64,000 nt of DNA from Bacillota bacterium (GCA_023412915.1 JAEZRE010000015.1:135900-199899); one strand, 5' to 3'. Shown: positions 25,511 through 35,537, numbered from the stretch's first letter. The notes: a model not told the origin generated them from the sequence alone. Made by a program: numbers and translations.

Positions 25511-25906
25511 ATGGCTAAAACAAAATTGGTATATAACGAATATTATGAAATAAACATCGACCAGCAGAAAAACCGTGCCTATTTAGCGCTACAAGGTTTT
25601 TGGCAGCATGAGTCGAATGTGGAGAATTTCCTTGAGGATATTCAATCAGCGCTGGAAAAGCTGCAGGATAACTTTACACTGATAGTCGACCTGACACATT
25701 ATGACGGTACATCTTCCGGAATGCATAACATACACGTTGAAGCTCAAAAACTTGCCCTACAAAAACATCTCAGCAAGATCGCCGAAATTCTTTCCGAAAA
25801 TCAAATGGTCAAAATGTTTTCCGAAATGTATTCCAAAGAATCCGGCGTAAATACAATGTCATTCAAAAGCATAGAGCATGCGGAAAGATGGCTTGATCTG
25901 TATTAG
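25511..25906 (+). CDS. STAS-like small protein, unknown function
   Basis: 131 residues, cytoplasmic and soluble by composition. The pattern of a short strand (YYEINIDQQKNRAYLALQGF), a helix (VENFLEDIQSALEKLQ), a buried strand (FTLIVDLTHY) and a further helix resembles SpoIIAA/STAS-like domains. The conserved phosphorylatable serine of true anti-sigma antagonists is not obvious. An AAAGGTAACTT stretch precedes the ATG. It is followed 41 bases later by a second acetyltransferase, possibly cotranscribed. No function is assigned. Confidence 0.6.
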   Translation: MAKTKLVYNEYYEINIDQQKNRAYLALQGFWQHESNVENFLEDIQSALEKLQDNFTLIVDLTHYDGTSSGMHNIHVEAQKLALQKHLSKIAEILSENQMVKMFSEMYSKESGVNTMSFKSIEHAERWLDLY

Positions 25907-25947
25907 AAGTATGCAAGAAATCCAAAAGAAAAGCATTGGAGAAAAAC

Positions 25948-26505
25948 ATGGAATTCAAAAGTGAACGCCTCTATTTCAGAGAATTTGAGCCGCAGGATTA
26001 TGATAAATACGCCTCCGTTTTTTCAAATGATCTCGTAATGAAATATGCCTACATGGATAAGATATCCGATGAAAATGAGATGAAATCAGCCTTCGAACTG
26101 GTGATAAAAAACTCCGGTATTGCCGGTAAAAGGGACTCTTACGAGTTTGCCGTCTTTTCGTCTTCGAACGGTGATTTTATCGGGTGGTCCTGCATACTCG
26201 TCAATTATCACTTCTCAAGGATAAAATTCGGAGAAATAGGCTATTTCCTGCTGCCGGATCATTGGGGCAAAGGGTACGCCACTGAAATCGCAAAAACCCT
26301 CACGGAGGTTTGTTTTACTAAGCTCCGCATGCATAAGGTGGCCGCAAGCTGCAACGTCAACAATCCCAACTCGGAAAAAGTCATGAAAAAGGTTGGTATG
26401 ACAAAAGAGGCGGAGCTTCGGAAAGAAAGGTATAAAAACGGACATTGGGACAATGAATTGCGTTACAGCATTTTACTCGAGGAATGGGAGAGCAAACGAA
26501 AATAA
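25948..26505 (+). CDS. RimJ/RimL-type GNAT N-acetyltransferase
   Basis: 185 residues from the ATG at 25948, which has GGAG six bases upstream; an earlier TTG at 25936 lies before this site. Acetyltransf_3 pattern: SERLYFREFEPQDYDKYASV at the start, GEIGYFLLPDHWGKGYATEI (acetyl-CoA loop), then KVAASCNVNNPNSEKVMKKV and GMTKEAELRKERYKNGHW. Relatives acetylate ribosomal proteins, antibiotics or metabolites; the substrate here is open. Confidence 0.85.
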   Translation: MEFKSERLYFREFEPQDYDKYASVFSNDLVMKYAYMDKISDENEMKSAFELVIKNSGIAGKRDSYEFAVFSSSNGDFIGWSCILVNYHFSRIKFGEIGYFLLPDHWGKGYATEIAKTLTEVCFTKLRMHKVAASCNVNNPNSEKVMKKVGMTKEAELRKERYKNGHWDNELRYSILLEEWESKRK

Positions 26506-26549
26506 AAGCCCTGGGCGATAGCCTGTCGATAGGCCTGGCGATAGCCCTG

Positions 26550-28172
26550 TTAATTGGACAGCTTGTTATCAGAATTATTGTCCGGAGAGCGGTCCCCCTG
26601 CATATTAATGTATCTTGAGGGAGAAATGCCGTAAAATTTCTTGAATGATTTGCTGAAATAAAAGGGATCATTGTATCCTACTGCTTTTGAAAGCAATACG
26701 ATCTGGCATTCCCTGTTTTCGTCTATAAACTGCTTTGCTTTTTTCATTCGGAAATTGATGATGTATTCATTAAGGGTAGTTTTCATCTCCTGCTTAAATA
26801 TCTTACATAAATAGTTACTGGTTATAAATAGGTTATTGGCTATCGAGGTAACGGACAAATCATGAGACTGGTAGTTTTTCTCGATATATTCACAGCACTT
26901 TGAAATAATCGTATCGGAACGTTTGCGGAAATTATTCACGGAAAACGAGATTATGTTTTTATAAAGGCTGATAATCCAATTCTCCAGCTCCGCGGCTGTC
27001 TCAAACTTTTCGATGTGCGACATGTAAACGCTTTGATTATCGAATATATAGCTTGTGTTCAAACCAAGCTCTATTGAAAAATGGATGATACAATTAACGA
27101 GGTCGGCCGCAATAAAGCAAAAGTATTCTTTGCAAAAGTTTTTTTCCAGTGTATCTGAAATGATTTCATGCAGTTGATCTTTTACCTTATTGAATTCTCC
27201 CTGCCTCAATAATGAGGTAATGTATGACGTGTCCGCCCGACAGTTGCTTTTATCCGGATATGATATCTGTGCGGTGTCGTAAGTATAGATTTTGCCTGCG
27301 CCTTTACAGAACTTCTGCTCCAAGGCCTTTTCAGCCTGAATGATAGCATTGTCCAGATCAGTAATCCCGGAAAATGAATTACTGACGCCACAGGAGATAC
27401 TGATGTTCATATTCTCAAGCACATGACCCCCCGCTCTTTCAAAACATGTCTTGAAATTCAATGGGGTGTAATTTGTAATACCTACACCAATCAGAACATT
27501 AAATTTATACGGGTACAGGGTAACTTTCAACCCGATTTCTTCCAGATATTTCTTCACCATGACCGAAACAGCCGTTAAGGATAAAATTCTTTCCTTTTGC
27601 GTTCTGAATTTTTGCATTAGGAAATCTGCCTCCAACAAAACCACGGAATTATTGGCGCATCCATACTTTTTGATGCCCGAACTGAATAATTCGATAAAAT
27701 CGGCTTTGTTCTTCTGAGGTTCATTAAAGAAATTGCCGGCTTTGAGGCAATCGTCGGGATGCTCGAAGTATTTCAAGACCTTTCCCATGTTTCTTTCTTT
27801 CAGTATTTCTCTTTTGGCAGCTACCACGGCTTTCTGAAACTCATCCCTTTCAAGCGGTTTTACAACATAATCCATAACTCCGGCACGCATGCAGCGTTGG
27901 ATATAATCAAAGGTATCGTAACCTGTCAGAACAATTATCTTTACATGCGGATATTTCCTTCTAACCTTGTCTGCAACCTTTATCCCGTCCAATAATGGAA
28001 TATTTATATCGAGAATCATTAGTTCAGGCTGGTATTTGTCCACCAGCTCCAGCGCTTCCAACCCATCGGACGCTTCTGCGATAATTTCAAAGCCCAGACC
28101 GTTCCAGTCGATCAGGTTTCGTATTGCATGCCTTATTAAGTACTCGTCATCTACAATAATTGTTCTGACCAA
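26550..28172 (-). CDS. YesN-type response regulator with AraC DNA-binding domain
   Basis: 540 residues from a TTG start with AAGGGGATTC upstream. A receiver domain (1-120; IIVDDEY, the phosphorylated aspartate in LMILDINIPLLDG, lysine in VVKPLERDEF), a long linker, and a C-terminal pair of AraC helix-turn-helix motifs (about 430-530; LSVTSIANNLFITSNYLCKI and KAVGYNDPFYFSKSFKKFYG). It should activate the divergent sugar uptake operon at 30.1 kb when phosphorylated by the YesM-type kinase encoded 18 bases upstream on the same strand. Confidence 0.92.
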   Translation of the reverse strand: MVRTIIVDDEYLIRHAIRNLIDWNGLGFEIIAEASDGLEALELVDKYQPELMILDINIPLLDGIKVADKVRRKYPHVKIIVLTGYDTFDYIQRCMRAGVMDYVVKPLERDEFQKAVVAAKREILKERNMGKVLKYFEHPDDCLKAGNFFNEPQKNKADFIELFSSGIKKYGCANNSVVLLEADFLMQKFRTQKERILSLTAVSVMVKKYLEEIGLKVTLYPYKFNVLIGVGITNYTPLNFKTCFERAGGHVLENMNISISCGVSNSFSGITDLDNAIIQAEKALEQKFCKGAGKIYTYDTAQISYPDKSNCRADTSYITSLLRQGEFNKVKDQLHEIISDTLEKNFCKEYFCFIAADLVNCIIHFSIELGLNTSYIFDNQSVYMSHIEKFETAAELENWIISLYKNIISFSVNNFRKRSDTIISKCCEYIEKNYQSHDLSVTSIANNLFITSNYLCKIFKQEMKTTLNEYIINFRMKKAKQFIDENRECQIVLLSKAVGYNDPFYFSKSFKKFYGISPSRYINMQGDRSPDNNSDNKLSN

Positions 28173-28190
28173 GAGAATCCCCTTTCTCTA

Positions 28191-29975
28191 TTAAAGTGAG
28201 TTTTCCTGATATTCTTGTATGGCAGGTATTTGTATATCGACTTTTGCGCCGCTTTTCAAATCATGAATGTATAAGCCGTACTCCTTTCCGAAATAAAGCT
28301 GGATACGCTCGTTTACGCTGTATAGGCCGTATTTCGTGCCCTGATTGTTCTTGAGTACATTTTCGATAATTTCCTTGCCGATTCCGGGTCCATTATTGGT
28401 TACAGAGATGACAATAGCATTCTCCCCGCGTTTGCATGAAATGTTCAGATACCCTTTACCTGGTTGCTGGCGGATACCATGGTATATTGCGTTTTCTACA
28501 AGAGGCTGTATGCTCAATTTCACTATAAGAAAGCCTTTCAAGTCTTCATCAAAGTCTATGTTATAAGTAAATTTGTCCCTATATCTGAAATTGAGGATCT
28601 GCAGATAGCTGGAGACATTCTGTATCTCTTTCTCAATCGGGATCAGATCTTTACCGCCGCTTAATGAAGTTTTATAAAAAAGCTCCAGCGATTTTGTCAT
28701 TTGTGACGCGTCATCGTACATTTTAAGTGTTATGAGCGAATCTATGCTTTCAAGCGTGTTGTACAGGAAATGCGGGTTTATCTGAGCCTGGAGCGCAAGA
28801 AGCTGGGACTTTTTCCGCGTGGTCTGCTCATTGTAAACCTGTTCGACCAGAGTCGATATTTGTGACATCATTGTATTGAACTTCCGCGCGAGCTGTGAAA
28901 TTTCATCATTTCCCTTTACTATGACACTAACTGAGAAATCGCCCTGCCCCGCTCCGGCCATGGATTCGGACAAACTCAAAATTGGCCTTGTTATCGATCT
29001 TGTAAAGAAATAAGATGTTACAGACGCCAACACCACACCGAGTATTCCGCATATGACGATGAGGAGCAGCTGTTGCCACATCTGGCCGGTTATGACCTCC
29101 AAAGGCAACTTTGAAACCGCGTAATAATTTATCTTATCAAAGTGAACTGAGGTTACAAAATACTTTTCATTTCCCTCTTTGATAATCTTGCATTTACCGT
29201 TTGCTTCCGCGGCAAATGCAAAGCTTTTGGTATTGGAGATATCGGAAAACAGGTCATCTTTATTCAAGTTAGCTATTATAATGCCTTTTTGATCAATAAT
29301 AGATATCGATGAGCTCTTCTGATCATAAAGAGGCTTTAGGAACTGTGATATCGTGGATTCATAATAGTTGATCTCAACAACGGCTACAATGTTTCCGGAG
29401 TAGTATGAAATCACAGGCTTTAAAACAGAAAAATAATTTACGGTTTTGCCCGACGTATTATATGCTATTTTGCGTGTGTTTAAATATATCGGCATACCCC
29501 AATACTTATTCATAGTCTTCAGCTGATCTGCAAAGGTTTCGCCGTCAACATTGTACAATCTGCCATTATCACTGCTGGTTGCTATACTTTGACGATCGAT
29601 GCCGTATACTACTATTGATGCTATATCGCTTTTGGGCTCGATTATACTGTCCAGAAAGCTTCTGATCAGCATTTTGCTTTCGAAGTCCTGATAGCCGCTG
29701 CTTTCCGAACTGTAAAAGTCCTGGATCCAGGCGTTTGAAACAACTATATTTAAAATATTCGCAGCATTGTTAAGAAGACTTTCCGTACTTGTGACAGATT
29801 GCTTCAGATTTTGAACAGAGTTGAAACTGGCTTTATCCAAATTCGATTTTTCTATTATGAGAATCGAAGCCGTAGCCAAAATAGTAAAGGGAATGATAAA
29901 TACTATTATATAAGTTAAAGCGAGCTTGTTTTTTATGGATGAATTATGGTACAACTCTTGCAGTTTCCTAAGCAT
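28191..29975 (-). CDS. YesM-type sensor histidine kinase
   Basis: 594 residues. Membrane helices near 18-40 and 295-318 flank an extracellular sensor domain (dCache-like, about 40-290). Then follow a HAMP domain (320-372), the His_kinase motif ALQAQINPHFLYNTLESID with the phosphorylated histidine, and a HATPase domain (PLVENAIYHGI, NNGPGIG). In the YesM group the sensor often detects a sugar or a sugar-loaded binding protein. It is divergent from the CUT1 operon with 168 bases between, so that gap must hold promoters for both. Confidence 0.92.
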   Translation of the reverse strand: MLRKLQELYHNSSIKNKLALTYIIVFIIPFTILATASILIIEKSNLDKASFNSVQNLKQSVTSTESLLNNAANILNIVVSNAWIQDFYSSESSGYQDFESKMLIRSFLDSIIEPKSDIASIVVYGIDRQSIATSSDNGRLYNVDGETFADQLKTMNKYWGMPIYLNTRKIAYNTSGKTVNYFSVLKPVISYYSGNIVAVVEINYYESTISQFLKPLYDQKSSSISIIDQKGIIIANLNKDDLFSDISNTKSFAFAAEANGKCKIIKEGNEKYFVTSVHFDKINYYAVSKLPLEVITGQMWQQLLLIVICGILGVVLASVTSYFFTRSITRPILSLSESMAGAGQGDFSVSVIVKGNDEISQLARKFNTMMSQISTLVEQVYNEQTTRKKSQLLALQAQINPHFLYNTLESIDSLITLKMYDDASQMTKSLELFYKTSLSGGKDLIPIEKEIQNVSSYLQILNFRYRDKFTYNIDFDEDLKGFLIVKLSIQPLVENAIYHGIRQQPGKGYLNISCKRGENAIVISVTNNGPGIGKEIIENVLKNNQGTKYGLYSVNERIQLYFGKEYGLYIHDLKSGAKVDIQIPAIQEYQENSL

Positions 29976-30143
29976 ATAATTTTACCCCAAAATTATTATA
30001 TTAAATCTGGTTTGGCTTTTCAATTTTTGCGGAACGAAAAGTACAAAATTACAGGGAAGTTTAATATTCTCCATTCAAAAACCATATTAAACAAGCTAGC
30101 ATAACAGTATACCGATCAAAATTATGAAAGAGAGGAATCAATA

Positions 30144-31508
30144 ATGAAAAAAGCAAGATTTATGAGCACATTGCTGGCAGCACTTCTTTTGTTCACATTA
30201 GTGCTCAGTGGTTGTGGTTCTCAACAGCCCGCGGAAAATAACCCCTCGCAATCAACTGAAGCAACAGGTGAAGCAACAGGTAACACAGCTCCCGCGGAAA
30301 AGGTTAAACTGACCGTTTTGACCAGATGGACAGGCTCGGATGCTATGACACCCTTATTTGATGAAATCATCAAAGGGTTTACCGAACTACATCCTGAAGT
30401 TGAGATCCAAAATGATTCGGTAAATGAAGAAGCAGCGTTCAACAATAAACTGAAAACAGCTATTGCTACAGGCGATGTACCTAACGTCTTCTATAATCCC
30501 GGCATTATGAATGCCGTTGATTATGCGAAAAACGGGATTGTAATGGAAATCTCGCCATTGTTCGAAGATAAAGAATGGTATGACGGATTTATCGATGGTG
30601 CTTTCGAAACCTACAACTTTACGCCGTTCGGTGCTAAAGGATATTATGCAATACCCCATTCGATCGGTGTTGAGGGGATCTTCTACAATAAGGACCTTTT
30701 TGCAAAAGCAGGTATTGCAAAAGTGCCGGAGACCATCGAGGACATGTATGACGCCATCGACAAGCTCAAGGCTATAGGTGTTACGCCCTTCGCTGTAGGC
30801 GCCAAGGAAACCTGGAGAGCGGGACACCTTCTTAACTGGCTTACATATAAAAATGTCGGTATTGACAAGGTTAAGCAAATTGGTGCTCGTAACGCCAAAT
30901 GGACAGATCCCGATATGGTTGAGACACTCAAGCTTTTTGTGGACCTAAAAAACAGAGGAGCATTTCCTGTGAACTTTGAAGGCGTCACCTATGACGAGGA
31001 AAAGTCAATGTTCCTTACAGAGAAAGCCGCAATGGTACTCAACGGTTCCTGGTTTATCGGGGATTGCGACGGTTCCGATATTTCCGCAAAGATTGGTATT
31101 TTTGCTCCGCCCAGCTTCAAGGATAAACCGCAATTTAACGGAAATGGCATAATATATCCACAACAGCTGTACTTAAGCGGAAAAGCTACCGGTGCGCAAA
31201 AAGATATGCAGATTGCCTTTGTCAAGTATATTTCAAATAAGGAAAATCAGCAGAAAATGGCTCTGGAGATTCAGCGTATCCCGATAAGGAAGGATCTTGA
31301 CCTCTCTTCAGCCAAGCCTGACAGCTTGTTTTCACAGGCAGTTGCAATATCGAATTCCATCACCTTATCCTGCGGAGATACCTTCGACTTCGATCCTCTG
31401 CCTTCGATGATGGATCGTACAAGGAACTCACTCATAGGCATGTCGTTGGGAATGTCACCTGAGGATACCGCAAAGGAAATACAGTCTGAAATTGATAAAA
31501 ACAAGTAA
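30144..31508 (+). CDS. sugar ABC transporter substrate-binding lipoprotein
   Basis: 454 residues. Lipoprotein signal peptide with lipobox VLSGC (Cys24 would be lipidated), then a low-complexity linker rich in T, E, P and A, then an extracellular solute-binding family 1 domain (VKLTVLTRWTGSDAMTPLFDEI and AKAGIAKVPETIEDMYDAIDK). A GAGAGGAATCA site precedes the ATG. It binds an oligosaccharide outside the cell and delivers it to the two permeases downstream. The sugar cannot be named. A perfect hairpin follows the gene. Confidence 0.93.
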   Translation: MKKARFMSTLLAALLLFTLVLSGCGSQQPAENNPSQSTEATGEATGNTAPAEKVKLTVLTRWTGSDAMTPLFDEIIKGFTELHPEVEIQNDSVNEEAAFNNKLKTAIATGDVPNVFYNPGIMNAVDYAKNGIVMEISPLFEDKEWYDGFIDGAFETYNFTPFGAKGYYAIPHSIGVEGIFYNKDLFAKAGIAKVPETIEDMYDAIDKLKAIGVTPFAVGAKETWRAGHLLNWLTYKNVGIDKVKQIGARNAKWTDPDMVETLKLFVDLKNRGAFPVNFEGVTYDEEKSMFLTEKAAMVLNGSWFIGDCDGSDISAKIGIFAPPSFKDKPQFNGNGIIYPQQLYLSGKATGAQKDMQIAFVKYISNKENQQKMALEIQRIPIRKDLDLSSAKPDSLFSQAVAISNSITLSCGDTFDFDPLPSMMDRTRNSLIGMSLGMSPEDTAKEIQSEIDKNK

Positions 31509-31530
31509 TATTCCCTTCGGTTAATTGATG

Positions 31531-31566
31531 GTTGCATCTTTAGCGATAAAGATGCAACTTTCATTT
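31531..31566 (+). terminator. intercistronic hairpin after the binding-protein gene
   Basis: A perfect 12-bp stem, GTTGCATCTTTA and its complement, with a GCGA loop, followed by TTTCATTT. Such hairpins commonly stabilise the binding-protein mRNA and reduce read-through to the permeases. Confidence 0.7.
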
Positions 31567-31620
31567 AATATGTATATAAATTAACGCGCAATCGTCAAAA
31601 GAAAAAGAAAGGCTGAAAAG

Positions 31621-32505
31621 ATGGAGAAATTTAAAAAGAATTTAAAAGTGATTGCACTGTTTATGCTCCCCGCTTTTATAATCTACCTTATATTCGCCGT
31701 AATACCCATTGTTCAATCGATCTATTTCGCTTTTTTTAACTGGAACGGTATACACGGAGTACCTTTAAAACTTGTCGGACTGAACAACTTCAAGATTTTG
31801 TTCGGTATGAAGGAGTTTTACCATACCTTTAAAAACGCTTTCATATTTGCAGGACTCAATCTGCTTTTTCAAATACCGCTGGGCTATTTCCTCGCGTATT
31901 TATTGGCGGATTTCTGCAAAGGCTACCAGTTCTTTAAGACTATATTCTTCGCATCGGTTATTTTACCTATGACAGCCACGGCGCTATTGTTCAAATTCAT
32001 TTTTGGACCTAACAATGACGGGATCATAAATTCAATCCTGGTTGGTCTAGGAATCAGCGACGGCAATATCGGTTGGCTGCTTCAGCCTTCAACGGCGTTA
32101 CTGTCAATTATTATTGCCAATGCCTGGTGTGGATTCGGCTACCATATGACTATCGGCTTTGCCGCAATAACTGGCATACCAAAAGAGATTATGGAAGCAA
32201 GCGAGATTGATGGCGTGACAGGGTTCAAAAGAATAATTACAATAGTGGTGCCATTGATCTGGGAACCCTTGAAAACCTCGGTCGTACTTATTATAACAGG
32301 AAGTATAAAGGTATTCGATATTGTATTCGTAATGACGGAAGGCGGTCCGAACGGACTCACCCAGGTGCCGTCCACACTTTTGTACAATGAGGCGTTCAAA
32401 TACAGCAATTACGGAATAGGCAGCGCTGTCTCAGTTTTAATTTTTGTAATTTCATTACTACTTGCATTTTTCAGCATGCAGGCAATGAAAACTCAGGAAA
32501 TGTGA
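31621..32505 (+). CDS. CUT1 sugar ABC transporter permease (MalF/UgpA type)
   Basis: 294 residues with six membrane helices. The EAA loop that touches the ATPase is EASEIDGVTGFKRIITIVVP (about 190-210). The start has GAAAGAAAGGCTG upstream. It forms the channel with the next gene product. No ATPase gene follows, so it must borrow one; the MsmK-type gene at 12.4 kb is a candidate. Confidence 0.93.
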   Translation: MEKFKKNLKVIALFMLPAFIIYLIFAVIPIVQSIYFAFFNWNGIHGVPLKLVGLNNFKILFGMKEFYHTFKNAFIFAGLNLLFQIPLGYFLAYLLADFCKGYQFFKTIFFASVILPMTATALLFKFIFGPNNDGIINSILVGLGISDGNIGWLLQPSTALLSIIIANAWCGFGYHMTIGFAAITGIPKEIMEASEIDGVTGFKRIITIVVPLIWEPLKTSVVLIITGSIKVFDIVFVMTEGGPNGLTQVPSTLLYNEAFKYSNYGIGSAVSVLIFVISLLLAFFSMQAMKTQEM

Positions 32506-32515
32506 GGAGTACAGG

Positions 32516-33367
32516 ATGACAGGTAAAAAATCAGTTGATGTGTATAAAAGTAAGTTTTTTATTACAATTAAATATTTGTTTTTGAGTATTATGACCATAG
32601 TGTGTTTATATCCTATATATTTTGCTGTCATATCTTCATTTAAATCCACAATGGAAATAATGAACTCTAAGTTTGCACTTCCGAAGCATTTTGGGATAGA
32701 AAATTATATCAAAGCCTGGAAAATAGGAAATATGGGCAACTATTTCATTAATTCTCTTGCCCTGACCGTAATATCCATGTTTTTGCTTATTATTACAGGT
32801 GCCCTTGCCGCTTATGTAATCTCAAGATTCAAATTCAGATTTCAGGGACTTATATATACCTTTTTCATTTCCGGACTCATGATACCCATGCAATCCACTA
32901 TAATTCCTCTTGCATTTGATTTGGGCACATTCGGGCTTAAAAACAACTACCCTGTTCTTACTCTGTTATTTGTAGCCTTCAACATCCCTATTACAATTTT
33001 TATTTTGACGGCATTTATGAAATCCATTCCCAAGGAACTCGAGGAAGCGGCAATCATAGATGGCTGTACTGCAATCCAGGTTTTTATGCATGTTATCATG
33101 CCGATGTCTGTTCCAGCAATAGTAACCGCCAGTGTGTTTAACTTTATCAATGTCTGGAACAATCTGCTTTTCCCCTTGGTCTTCATAAGCGATAAAAATA
33201 AGCAGGTGATTTCCTTCGGGCTCTTGTCATTCTTCTCGGAATGGCAGTCTGACTATGGCGGAGTAATGGCAGCCATAACGCTTGCCATAATACCCCCGTT
33301 CATAGCCTATATCTTCTTGCAGAAAAAAGTTGAGCAGGGCCTTACAGCAGGCGCTGTAAAAGGCTGA
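32516..33367 (+). CDS. CUT1 sugar ABC transporter permease (MalG type)
   Basis: 283 residues with six membrane helices and EAA loop EEAAIIDGCTAIQVFMHVIM (about 180-200). The C-terminus ends EQGLTAGAVKG, as is usual for MalG-type permeases. It lies 10 bases after the first permease, with a GTGAGGAGTACAGG ribosome site overlapping the previous stop codon. Confidence 0.93.
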   Translation: MTGKKSVDVYKSKFFITIKYLFLSIMTIVCLYPIYFAVISSFKSTMEIMNSKFALPKHFGIENYIKAWKIGNMGNYFINSLALTVISMFLLIITGALAAYVISRFKFRFQGLIYTFFISGLMIPMQSTIIPLAFDLGTFGLKNNYPVLTLLFVAFNIPITIFILTAFMKSIPKELEEAAIIDGCTAIQVFMHVIMPMSVPAIVTASVFNFINVWNNLLFPLVFISDKNKQVISFGLLSFFSEWQSDYGGVMAAITLAIIPPFIAYIFLQKKVEQGLTAGAVKG

Positions 33368-33394
33368 TTAAAATGACGAAAGGAAAATGTAATT

Positions 33395-35392
33395 ATGAAA
33401 TCTTTACCATTTAGACAAATACATATGGATTTTCATACATCACCTTTTATACCCGGTGTTGGTGAGCAATTTGATCCCGAGGGCTTTGTGAAAACTCTCA
33501 GGGATGCTCATGTAAACTCTATCAATCTTTTTGCAAAATGCCATCATGGAATGTATTATTACCCTACTAAAATAGGTACCATGCACCCTCAATTGCAATT
33601 CGATCTTTTTGGCAAGCAGGTTAAAGCATGCAGGGAAAATGGAATCCGCCCGGTAGCTTATACCTGTGTTGCGTGGAATGAGGACTGGGCGGATCGTCAT
33701 CCGGAGTGGCTTTGCTTCACATATGACGGCCTCAGGGGCAATAAACTGCCTTTTGAGAAGGGACATGTCAAGTGGAATTCCCTGTGCATCAATAATAAGG
33801 ACTACAGAAAGGTTGTCAAGGCAGAGCTTGAAGAGATATATGACAACTATAAGCCGGACGGTTTCTGGATCGATATTATTGTCGCATATGAGTGCGTATG
33901 TGCAACCTGTCAGAAAGAGATGAAGGAGCTGGGCATGGATCCGACCGACCGCAGCCAGGTTATCAGACACGATAGAATGGTTGAAATCGAATTCTGCCGT
34001 GATATATACGAATACCTCAAATCTATGGATAAGGATCTGGAGATCTATTTTAATTCACATCCTTATGACTTTGATACCGCAGAGGATAAATCAACATCCT
34101 CGGCAAGTAAACGCAATTATTTTTCATTTATAGATATCGAGTCCCTTCCCAGTGAAGACTGGGGTTACAACCATTTCCCCATGGCCGCGAATTATGTTAA
34201 CAAATATGACCTGCAGATGTGTATGATGAATGGAAAGTTTCATAATTGCTGGGGAGATTTCGGGACTCTTAGAAACGAAGCGGCCCTCGGATTTGAAACC
34301 TCCAGGGCGCTGGCCTATGGAGCGAGAATATGCGTGGGCGATCAATTGCACCCCTCGGGAAAAATTGAAGAGGCTGTTTATAACCGCATCGGGAAAATTT
34401 TCGAAGGAATTGAAGGCAAGGAAGCCTGGTGCAGGGATACCCGCAAGGTCTGTGACGTAGGAGTATTCATCGCCAGCAAAGAGAATGAAAAACCCAATAC
34501 GAGTCATTTGCCCGAGGAAGGAGCTTACAGAATTCTTACAGAGCTTCACATTCCTTTCGACTTTCTGAATCATTATGATGATATTTCCAAATACGAGCTC
34601 CTGATTTTGCCTGACCAGGTACAGCTCACACAGGAGCTTGCAGAGCGCCTGGACAATTTTGTAAGCCGCGGCGGGAAGGTGCTTCTGACAGGAAAATCAG
34701 GTGTGGATGAGAAATCCGGGAGATTTATGCCCGGGTTTGTGAAAGCGCAGTTCTTAGGTGCTTCAGAATATGAGGAAAGGTATGTCAGATTGACGGATGA
34801 CTGTTTCAAAGAACTGCCGCATATGGACCATATGCAATATGTCAGCGGTTATTCCATAAAATCCGACGAGAAAGCACTGGCCAGAATTGTACCGCCTTAT
34901 TTCAACCGTGCCTACGACAGGTTTTGCTCTCACAGACAGACTCCTCCCCAGCCGGATGCCAGCGATGAACCTGCGATAATAATGGGAGAAGGTTATATCT
35001 ACACCTCGCTGAATCTGTTCACAGACTATATAACCAATGGTTACAAGGTGCACAAGGATATTATAGGTTCCTGTATACAGCAGCTTTACAAACAGCCGCT
35101 GGTGAAGAGCGATCTCCCGTATATAACCGAACTGACGTTAAGAGAAAACGACGACGCATATATTATGCATCTTCTTAACTATGTCAAAGAGAAAAAGAGC
35201 AAGAAGCTGGAGATTGTAGAGACAGAGTTTACAGTCTGCGACTGCGGTATCTCAGTCAAAACTCCTTTTACTCCCCAAAAAGTAAGGCTGGTACCGGAGG
35301 GTAAGGATATAGAATTCAAATATGCCGACGGTTATACAACTTTTAACCTTGAAAAGACAAGCGGACATACAATGGTCGAAATAGTAAGATAG
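33395..35392 (+). CDS. putative glycoside hydrolase (GHL6-like) with beta-galactosidase trimerisation-like domain
   Basis: 665 residues, no signal peptide, so it acts in the cytoplasm on the imported sugar. The N-terminal part (about 5-360) looks like a TIM barrel of the hypothetical glycosyl hydrolase 6 group: RQIHMDFHTSPFIPGVG, RPVAYTCVAWNEDWADRHPEW and DGFWIDIIVAYECVCATC. The middle (about 365-470) resembles the glutamine-amidotransferase-like trimerisation domain of GH42 beta-galactosidases (YELLILPDQVQLTQELAERL and GGKVLLTGKSG). No characterised relative is known to me. It is the last gene of the YesMN-controlled CUT1 operon. The substrate is unknown. Confidence 0.72.
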   Translation: MKSLPFRQIHMDFHTSPFIPGVGEQFDPEGFVKTLRDAHVNSINLFAKCHHGMYYYPTKIGTMHPQLQFDLFGKQVKACRENGIRPVAYTCVAWNEDWADRHPEWLCFTYDGLRGNKLPFEKGHVKWNSLCINNKDYRKVVKAELEEIYDNYKPDGFWIDIIVAYECVCATCQKEMKELGMDPTDRSQVIRHDRMVEIEFCRDIYEYLKSMDKDLEIYFNSHPYDFDTAEDKSTSSASKRNYFSFIDIESLPSEDWGYNHFPMAANYVNKYDLQMCMMNGKFHNCWGDFGTLRNEAALGFETSRALAYGARICVGDQLHPSGKIEEAVYNRIGKIFEGIEGKEAWCRDTRKVCDVGVFIASKENEKPNTSHLPEEGAYRILTELHIPFDFLNHYDDISKYELLILPDQVQLTQELAERLDNFVSRGGKVLLTGKSGVDEKSGRFMPGFVKAQFLGASEYEERYVRLTDDCFKELPHMDHMQYVSGYSIKSDEKALARIVPPYFNRAYDRFCSHRQTPPQPDASDEPAIIMGEGYIYTSLNLFTDYITNGYKVHKDIIGSCIQQLYKQPLVKSDLPYITELTLRENDDAYIMHLLNYVKEKKSKKLEIVETEFTVCDCGISVKTPFTPQKVRLVPEGKDIEFKYADGYTTFNLEKTSGHTMVEIVR

Positions 35393-35418
35393 CAGCTACA
35401 GCAAAGCTGACAGCGGCT

Positions 35419-35503
35419 CCATTGAGGGCTTCCGTTAATTGCGCACTTTACCCCGAAAGCTAAAGGGGTGATCTGTTCGAGGAGGCTCTCAATGGGGTTT
35501 TTT
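35419..35503 (+). terminator. long two-tier stem-loop terminator after the hydrolase gene
   Basis: CCATTGAGGG pairs with CTCTCAATGG, extended by CTTCC/GGAGG, with an inner ACCCC/GGGGT hairpin, followed by GGTTTTTT. The pairing uses G-U wobbles that are valid only in plus-strand RNA, so it serves the sugar operon. Confidence 0.75.
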
Positions 35504-35537
35504 ACGTTTCCCGGCATTACAATGTATTCGCCGATTG

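Noticed and set aside
29976..30143. CRE (CcpA) site between the first kinase and the binding-protein gene
   Set aside because: No sequence close to TGWAANCGNTNWCA was found in this gap.
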